In this document: in pieces, positions 58,469-64,000 of the stretch | Numbering within the stretch: the stretch's first letter is position 1 | How the letters are laid out: every line of letters begins with the position of its first letter | NCBI RefSeq assembly: GCF_013204795.1 | Contig: NZ_JABMKW010000012.1 | Span: 62,001-126,000 of the forward strand | Origin: Pedobacter panaciterrae | Lineage (GTDB): Bacteria; Bacteroidota; Bacteroidia; Sphingobacteriales; Sphingobacteriaceae | Reading direction: 5' to 3' | DNA length: 64,000 nt | Notes under the pieces: generated by a model | Told to the model about the DNA's origin: nothing | Databases searched by the model: none | The model's input: only the letters and a program-made list of their open reading frames with translations | Made by a program: the position numbers and the translations under genes

Positions 58469-61168
58469 CTAACTGATCAATGATTCAGCTTTAGTTAAAA
58501 CAGCAGCTAAACCATCTTTATTTTTTCCGCCAGCTGTAGCGTAGAAAGGCTGTCCGCCACCCCCGCCTTGTATATCTTTTGCTAGTTCCCTAACTATATT
58601 AGAAGCATTAAGGCCTTTATCTTTAACTAGATTCTCTGATAACATTACTGTAATTCCAGGTTTATCATCAATTAAGGTAGTAAACACAAGGAACAGATCA
58701 TCAACCAGATCCTTAACTGAAAACGCTAAGTTTTTAACAGCTTCTGCATTTGGGAGATCAACGTGGGTTGCAATCAGATTAATGCCATTAATAGTTTTAA
58801 GGTGATGTACAATTTCATGCTTAAGATTTGCAGCTTGTTCACCAACAGCCTTATCAGCGTCCTTTTTAAGCTTTGCATTTTCTTCGATAAGTGCAGCAAC
58901 AGCGGCTTTAAGGTCCTTATTTCCCTTTAATAACGATCTTAGCTCATTTAGCTCCTTGTTTTGTTCCAAAATAAAAGCTTCAGCCTTGTCAGCTGTAATT
59001 GCTTCTATTCTTCTTACACCAGCAGCAACAGCACTTTCAGATGTGATTTTAAAATAACCGATCTGACCTGTTGCCTGTACGTGAGTACCACCGCAAAGCT
59101 CTTTAGAATAATGATCATCAAAGGTGATGATGCGTACTAAATCTCCATACTTTTCACCAAATAAAGCAGTTACGCCGCTCGAAATGGCCTGATCATATGG
59201 AACATATCTTTGCTCCTTTAAAGGAATGTTTTCTCTTACTTTCTGATTAACCAGATGTTCAATCTGCGCCAATTCCTCATCAGTAACTTTTGCAAAATGC
59301 GAAAAGTCGAACCGCAGGTAATCAGGGTTTACCAATGAACCTTTTTGATTTACGTGCGACCCTAATACTTTTTTCAATGCAGCATGCAACAAGTGTGTGG
59401 CGCTATGGTTATCCTGAGATAGTAAACGTTTATCTTCATCAATAACAGCCCAAAACTGACCATCAACATCTTCAGGTAAGGTATCGGCATAATGTACAAT
59501 TACGCCGTTTTCTTTCTTGGTATCAGTTATTTCAACAAAGAAAAGACGACTATGATCTTCTAAACGACCTGTATCACCAACCTGACCACCACTTTCAGCA
59601 TAAAAAGGGGTTTTACTCAACACAATCTGATACTGGTCTTTGCCCTTTGCGCTAACCTTGCGGTACTTTACAATCTCCGTTTCAGCCTCAGAATCGTCAT
59701 ATCCCACAAATTCAACCTCAAGATCAGGATTTACCACAACCCAGTCTCCGGTATCAACCGCAGTAGCTGCACGAGAACGCTCTTTTTGTTTTAAAAGCGC
59801 CTTGTTATATTCTTCCATATCAACCGTCCAGCGTTGTTCTCTGGCCATCAATTCAGTTAAATCTATCGGAAATCCATAGGTATCATTCAGCTCAAAAGCA
59901 AACTCACCTGAAATCACCATCTGGTCTTTCAATATGCTGTGAACCCATGGATCATCAAATCTTTTTTCAAGCTCAATAGCATTCTCTGCCATTAATACTT
60001 CGCCTTGCTTTTTAGTGTAATTATCAAAGCGTTGGATACCTGTAGCTAAAGTTCTTAAGAAAGAAATTTCCTCTTCTAAAACTACCTTTTGCACAAAATC
60101 CTGCTGCATTGAAAGCTCATCAAATACCCCTTTAAATTGCTCGGCCAATACAGGCACCAGTTGATTTAAAAACGGGTCTTTAAGGTTAAGGAAAGTATAA
60201 GCATACCTAACCGCGCGACGCAAAATACGACGGATCACATAGCCTGCTTTATTATTAGAAGGCAACTGTCCATCGGCAATTACAAACGAAATGGCACGGA
60301 TATGATCAGCCATCACGCGCATAGCGATATCCGTTTTTTCATCTACACCATAATCAATCCCCGCATGTTTAGCGATGAATTGAATTAAGGGTTGAAAAAC
60401 ATCGGTATCATAGTTTGAAGATTTCTCCTGCAATACGCGAACTAAACGCTCAAAACCCATTCCAGTATCTACATGCTGGGCAGGAAGCGGTTGCAATGAA
60501 CCATCTTTTAAACGGTTAAACTGCATAAATACATTGTTCCATATCTCAATAACCTGAGGATGGTCGGCATTTACAAGCGATTTACCTTCAACGGCTTTAC
60601 GCTCCTCATCCGATCTGCAATCAACATGGATTTCAGAGCATGGACCACATGGTCCCGTATCGCCCATTTCCCAAAAATTATCTTTTTTATTACCTAAAAT
60701 AATGCGGTCTTCAGGAACATATTGCTTCCAAAGCTCGTAAGCCTCGGTATCCCTTGGCAAACCTTCTTTTTCGTCTCCTTCAAAAATGGAAACATATAAT
60801 TTATCTTTTGGAATTTTATAAACCTCGGTCAATAGTTCCCAGCTCCAGGCAATGGCTTCTTTCTTAAAATAATCGCCAAAGCTCCAGTTTCCAAGCATTT
60901 CGAACATGGTATGGTGGTAGGTATCTATCCCTACTTCCTCCAAATCATTATGTTTTCCTGATACGCGCAAACAACGTTGGGTATCAGTTACTCTTGGATA
61001 TTTTATTGGGGCTTCTCCTAAAAACAAATCTTTAAACTGATTCATTCCCGCATTAGTAAACATTAATGTGGGGTCGTTTTTAACTACAATAGGTGCCGAT
61101 GAAACAATATGATGTTGTTTTGATTCGAAAAATTTTAAGTATGCCTGTCTGATTTCCTTAGCTGTCAT
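58469..61168 (-). CDS. alaS: Alanyl-tRNA synthetase
   Basis: An 899-residue class II synthetase. Aminoacylation core at the N-terminus ([37 protein letters not shown]), tRNA-recognition helices, editing domain with zinc motif HSATHLLH (about residue 590) and CGGTH (about 690), and C-terminal oligomerisation/C-Ala domain ending in [19 protein letters not shown]. The glycine-rich end is typical. The length is slightly above average, normal for Bacteroidetes. It stands alone; divergent from the MerR gene. Confidence 0.97.
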   Translation of the reverse strand: MTAKEIRQAYLKFFESKQHHIVSSAPIVVKNDPTLMFTNAGMNQFKDLFLGEAPIKYPRVTDTQRCLRVSGKHNDLEEVGIDTYHHTMFEMLGNWSFGDYFKKEAIAWSWELLTEVYKIPKDKLYVSIFEGDEKEGLPRDTEAYELWKQYVPEDRIILGNKKDNFWEMGDTGPCGPCSEIHVDCRSDEERKAVEGKSLVNADHPQVIEIWNNVFMQFNRLKDGSLQPLPAQHVDTGMGFERLVRVLQEKSSNYDTDVFQPLIQFIAKHAGIDYGVDEKTDIAMRVMADHIRAISFVIADGQLPSNNKAGYVIRRILRRAVRYAYTFLNLKDPFLNQLVPVLAEQFKGVFDELSMQQDFVQKVVLEEEISFLRTLATGIQRFDNYTKKQGEVLMAENAIELEKRFDDPWVHSILKDQMVISGEFAFELNDTYGFPIDLTELMAREQRWTVDMEEYNKALLKQKERSRAATAVDTGDWVVVNPDLEVEFVGYDDSEAETEIVKYRKVSAKGKDQYQIVLSKTPFYAESGGQVGDTGRLEDHSRLFFVEITDTKKENGVIVHYADTLPEDVDGQFWAVIDEDKRLLSQDNHSATHLLHAALKKVLGSHVNQKGSLVNPDYLRFDFSHFAKVTDEELAQIEHLVNQKVRENIPLKEQRYVPYDQAISSGVTALFGEKYGDLVRIITFDDHYSKELCGGTHVQATGQIGYFKITSESAVAAGVRRIEAITADKAEAFILEQNKELNELRSLLKGNKDLKAAVAALIEENAKLKKDADKAVGEQAANLKHEIVHHLKTINGINLIATHVDLPNAEAVKNLAFSVKDLVDDLFLVFTTLIDDKPGITVMLSENLVKDKGLNASNIVRELAKDIQGGGGGQPFYATAGGKNKDGLAAVLTKAESLIS

Positions 61169-61316
61169 CCTTCTCTTGATTAGTGGAACAAACTTAGATA
61201 AAAAAAAAACCTCTATCGAGGAAAATTGAAATTTTATTGTTGGATTCTACTAAAATCCCCCTACATTTGAATACTTTAAATAAAAGCTGTAAAACACTAA
61301 TAATCAACACTAAAGT

Positions 61317-61652
61317 ATGCCTTACAAAGAACGGGAAATCAATAAAATGTACTATACGATGGGTGAGGTAACCGAAATGTTTGGTGTAAACGCATCCCAA
61401 ATCCGATTTTACGAAAAGGAATTTGACGTATTGCAACCTAAAAAAAATAAAAAAGGAAACCGCCTTTTTACCCCAGAAGATATTGAAAATTTAAAGATCA
61501 TTTTTCATCTGGTAGAAGATAAAGGTTTCACTTTAAAGGGAGCAAAAGATCATCTGAAAAACAATACATCTGAGGTTAAAGAAAATCAAAAGATCATTGA
61601 CTCGCTTGAGAAATTAAAAGATTTCTTACTGAAATTGAACGACCAGATTTAA
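61317..61652 (+). CDS. MerR-family transcriptional regulator
   Basis: A 111-residue regulator with an N-terminal winged HTH (YYTMGEVTEMFGVNASQIRFYEKEFDVLQPKKNKKGNRLFTPEDIENL), which is the canonical MerR arrangement of HTH, wing and helix. A short C-terminal coiled coil (ENQKIIDSLEKLKDFLLKLNDQI) should mediate dimerisation. There is no ligand-binding domain and no cysteine, so it is not a metal sensor. It shares the 148-nt divergent region with alaS. Confidence 0.9.
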   Translation: MPYKEREINKMYYTMGEVTEMFGVNASQIRFYEKEFDVLQPKKNKKGNRLFTPEDIENLKIIFHLVEDKGFTLKGAKDHLKNNTSEVKENQKIIDSLEKLKDFLLKLNDQI

Positions 61653-61669
61653 TTATTTTCATTTCTCCG

Positions 61670-61701
61670 GTTAATTATTTTTTATTTCGAAAATAATTAA
61701 C
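61670..61701. terminator. AT-rich inverted repeat after the MerR gene
   Basis: GTTAATTATTTT (61670-61681) and AAAATAATTAAC (61690-61701) are perfect 12-bp arms with an 8-nt loop, 17 nt beyond the stop codon. No U-run follows on the plus strand, so termination is plausible but not certain. Confidence 0.5.
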
Positions 61702-61717
61702 GTGGTTAGGCAAATTT

Positions 61718-61870
61718 ATGTCAACCACAACCGGAATATGCTCCACATTAGTAAATCCGGCAAGTAAGGACTTTAAGTTTTTTATCCAACCTGCTCTTGA
61801 GCAACATAAAATAAAAGAAATCCAGTGTATTGAAGGTACTATAAGGTACTATAAAGAAAGAGGACGATAG
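61718..61870 (+). CDS. Doubtful 50-aa frame in the MerR-symporter gap
   Basis: An ATG frame of 50 codons (starting MSTTTGICSTLVNPASKDFK) ends in TAG. It contains the 10-bp direct repeat GGTACTATAA twice at 61835-61854. There is no family match that I can recognise, no clear translation signal and no coupling to a neighbour. It may be the remnant of a longer gene. The 260-nt gap otherwise holds only the inverted repeat at 61670. Confidence 0.2.
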   Translation: MSTTTGICSTLVNPASKDFKFFIQPALEQHKIKEIQCIEGTIRYYKERGR

Positions 61871-61912
61871 GTAACCAGCCCACCGTCCTAACCTAAACTG
61901 GATAAAACCTAA

Positions 61913-63601
61913 CTACCAGTAAATTGTATATAGTGCCACAATTAGCCCGCAAACAATGATTGCACCAACTGTGAAAGCCCTATTAGTTCTAAACATTTCT
62001 TTTTCTATTTCAAGTCCGTTTGTTAGTACCCCTCTTCTGGTTTCTATGATGCTAATTGCATACATCACCACAAGACAAATGATAAATACAAAACCCATCC
62101 GGTCTAGAAATGGTATTTCATAAAGCATACTTCCATCTCTCTGTTGCACCAGCTTTGAAAAGCCTGTTGAACTAAGGAATTCCAGGTTCATCACATTTGG
62201 AAGGAATTTGAATATCACCGAAAGCGCAAAACCGCCAACTGTTGCAAATAACGCTGCATTTGAGGTTGTCTTTTTCCAGAAGAAACCTAAGATAAACATG
62301 GCAAATATACCTGGCGAGAAAAAGCCGGTATATTCCTGAATAAACTGAAAGCCACCTTTTTTATCGATACCAAGTAAAGGAGAAATGATGATGGCTACTA
62401 GCATTGCAAGGATAACAGTAATCCGTCCAATTACGACCTGCTTGTCTTCATTCGCTGTTTTATTGATTACTTTCTTGTAAATATCAAGTGTAAAAATGGT
62501 TGCAATACTATTTGCTTTACCAGCAAGGGAAGCAACTACCGCAGCGGTTAATGCGGCAAACGACAATCCCTTTAACCCGGCAGGAAGAAGATTTAAAAGC
62601 ACAGGATAAGCACTGTCTGGAGATACCTCTCCGCCTTGCAACATATCTGTTTTAAAGTCACCATACCCTTCTTTGTAAAGAACAAACGCAGCTATTCCAG
62701 GAAGTACCACGATAACAGGCATCAATAATTTTAAGAAAGATGCAAAAAGAAGTCCATTTCTTGCTGTTTTAAGATCGGCTCCAAGCGCTCTCTGAGTGAT
62801 GTACTGATTGCAACCCCAATAATTAAGGTTTACAATCCACATACCACCAATTAGTACAGTTAAGCCAGGCAGATCGAGATAATTCTCATTATCTTTCTTA
62901 AAGATCATATGAAAATGCTCTTCTGCGTGGACTTTTAACAGACTAAAACCCTTCATTACTCCACTTGAACCGAAATGCGTGGCTACCAGCTCTAATGCAA
63001 GATATGTAGTTGCCAAACCACCCAGGATAAGGAAAAACACCTGAATTACATCGGTATATCCAATTACCTTCATTCCACCGAGTGTAATGATGATGGAGAA
63101 AATAGCCAGCAGGTACATACACGCAGTAAGGTTAATTCCTGATATGCTGTGGATTGCCAGAGCTCCTAAATAAAGTATGGAGGTTAAGTTTACCACTACG
63201 TATAATAACAGCCAGAAAATAGCCATAATCATTGCTACAGTACCATTGTAACGTTGGTTTAAGAACTGTGGCATGGTGTATATCTTGTTTTTTAGATATA
63301 CCGGTATAAAAAATACCGCCACAATTATTAAGGTAACGGCTGCCATCCACTCGTAGGTAGCAATTGCAAGTCCCATCTTAAACCCTGATCCGCTCATTCC
63401 AATAAACTGCTCAGCAGAAATATTGGAGGCAATAAGGGAAGCCCCTATTGCCCACCAGGTAAGTGAATCTTTGGCCAAAAAGAAATCTTTAGAGTTCTCC
63501 TTATGAGCCTTTTTTTGTCTATAAACCCACCATCCGTAAAGCGCAACGATCAGAAAATAAATCAGGAAAACTGCATAGTCTAATGCGCCCAGTGTTTTCA
63601 T
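61913..63601 (-). CDS. Sodium/solute symporter, probable sugar (xylose) carrier
   Basis: A 562-residue SSS-family (SGLT-like) transporter with about 14 helices. LDYAVFLIYFLIVALYGWWVY is helix 1, GASLIASNISAEQFIGMSGSGFKMGLAIATYEWMAAV is the conserved sodium/substrate region, and YWGCNQYITQRALGA and SFAALTAAVVASLAGKANSIATIFTLDIYKK are the SGLT signatures. It lies 22 nt after the xylose isomerase gene in the same direction, so D-xylose is the most likely sugar, carried in by Na+ coupling. Confidence 0.92.
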   Translation of the reverse strand: MKTLGALDYAVFLIYFLIVALYGWWVYRQKKAHKENSKDFFLAKDSLTWWAIGASLIASNISAEQFIGMSGSGFKMGLAIATYEWMAAVTLIIVAVFFIPVYLKNKIYTMPQFLNQRYNGTVAMIMAIFWLLLYVVVNLTSILYLGALAIHSISGINLTACMYLLAIFSIIITLGGMKVIGYTDVIQVFFLILGGLATTYLALELVATHFGSSGVMKGFSLLKVHAEEHFHMIFKKDNENYLDLPGLTVLIGGMWIVNLNYWGCNQYITQRALGADLKTARNGLLFASFLKLLMPVIVVLPGIAAFVLYKEGYGDFKTDMLQGGEVSPDSAYPVLLNLLPAGLKGLSFAALTAAVVASLAGKANSIATIFTLDIYKKVINKTANEDKQVVIGRITVILAMLVAIIISPLLGIDKKGGFQFIQEYTGFFSPGIFAMFILGFFWKKTTSNAALFATVGGFALSVIFKFLPNVMNLEFLSSTGFSKLVQQRDGSMLYEIPFLDRMGFVFIICLVVMYAISIIETRRGVLTNGLEIEKEMFRTNRAFTVGAIIVCGLIVALYTIYW

Positions 63602-63623
63602 AAATTCCGGTTAATCGCTGAAT

Positions 63624-64000
63624 TTAAATGTGCCTGTTGATTAAGTTTTCAAGGAATTCTTGTCTGCCACTTCGTGTTTGTGGCTCGCCATTCTGAATTG
63701 CATAATCTCGCAGATCTTCAAGACTTAAATTACCGTTTTCAAACTCTTTTCCTTTACCGTTATCAAAAGATGCATATCTGTCTGTTCTGATTTTTTTATA
63801 GTCAGAGTTTTGAAGTATGTCGTCAGCAACGATCAGTGCACGGGCAAACATATCCATACCCCCAATATGTGCATAGAACAAATCAGCCTGATCAGTAGAG
63901 TTTCTGCGGATTTTGGCATCAAAGTTTATTCCACCACGACTAAAGCCGCCTGCTTCAAGAATGATCAGCATAGATTCAACCAGTTCGTTAATGTTATTTG
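63624..64000 (-). CDS. xylA: Xylose isomerase, 5' part cut by window edge
   Basis: Only the C-terminal 125 or so residues are present; the reading frame stays open to base 64000 with NINELVESMLIILEAGG. The segment GGINFDAKIRRNSTDQADLFYAHIGGMDMFARAL contains the metal-binding Asp and the IRRNST motif of the enzyme's distal catalytic site, which are specific to XylA. It converts D-xylose to D-xylulose in the cytoplasm. It is followed by the symporter gene, making a transport-plus-isomerase pair. Confidence 0.95.
   Translation of the reverse strand, partial: NNINELVESMLIILEAGGFSRGGINFDAKIRRNSTDQADLFYAHIGGMDMFARALIVADDILQNSDYKKIRTDRYASFDNGKGKEFENGNLSLEDLRDYAIQNGEPQTRSGRQEFLENLINRHI

Noticed and set aside
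1..64000. CRISPR arrays, insertion sequences, tRNA genes and prophage genes
   Set aside because: I found no evenly spaced long repeats with unique spacers, no transposase or integrase domains and no tRNA T-loop/acceptor pattern; repeats at 37133 and 53361 are far too short to be CRISPR.

Overview
The window is a stretch of a Bacteroidetes chromosome, most likely Sphingobacteriaceae and close to Pedobacter. The evidence is a SusC/SusD pair with an ECF sigma/FecR module, several -7 elements of the TAnnTTTG type (best at 31837, 15705 and 18618), lipoprotein-rich gene sets and an AT-rich base composition with very AT-rich intergenic regions. There are no transposases, phage genes, CRISPR arrays, tRNAs or 16S/23S rRNA. 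One structural RNA gene, RNase P RNA, sits at 31851-32220.

Layout. 1-4276 holds a truncated secreted protein, a small acidic protein, a large secreted glycosidase-like protein and a cardiolipin synthase. 4476-13297 (minus strand) is a nutrient-uptake locus: ECF sigma factor, FecR anti-sigma, SusC with an STN domain, SusD and a secreted EEP-fold hydrolase. A secreted GH140-like protein is divergent from it at 13414. 14830-29243 is a nitrate/nitrite assimilation island: two FNR-like regulators at its edges, a ClC channel, CobA (siroheme), NirB, NirD, a nitrate/nitrite transporter, a nitrate reductase fused to its own flavoprotein, and a degenerate nitrite/sulfite-reductase-like protein ending in rubredoxin. 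29417-40449 is mostly housekeeping: Rnk-like factor, META protein, a repeat protein, rnpB, a sigma-54-type activator, a second ClC, RluA-type synthase, an OmpR/PhoB-type regulator, TlpA-like protein and GatB.

40516-53123 is a haem acquisition locus. A TonB receptor, haem oxygenase, AraC-family regulator, five successive HmuY-like lipoproteins and an S41 peptidase run leftward; the ABC importer hmuTUV runs rightward from the same divergent region. A 23-bp motif is shared by two promoters of the locus. 53480-57472 is a four-gene D-amino-acid cassette (GntP permease, RidA, fold-III PLP enzyme, dipeptidase). The right end holds a DUF1080 protein, AlaS, a MerR regulator, a sodium/sugar symporter and the 3' part of xylose isomerase.

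How the genes work together. Nitrate would enter by the MFS carrier, be reduced by the fused reductase, then to ammonium by NirBD, whose sirohaem depends on CobA. Haem would be captured by HmuY lipoproteins, cross the outer membrane through the receptor, enter by HmuTUV and be opened by haem oxygenase to release iron. The observations I consider most worth checking are the pseudo-reductase/rubredoxin protein, the five-member HmuY array with its shared promoter motif, the cysteine-bearing FNR pair with palindromes at similar promoter spacing, and two 11-bp-periodic direct-repeat arrays (37133 and 53361). I did not find a clearly new defence or mobile system.
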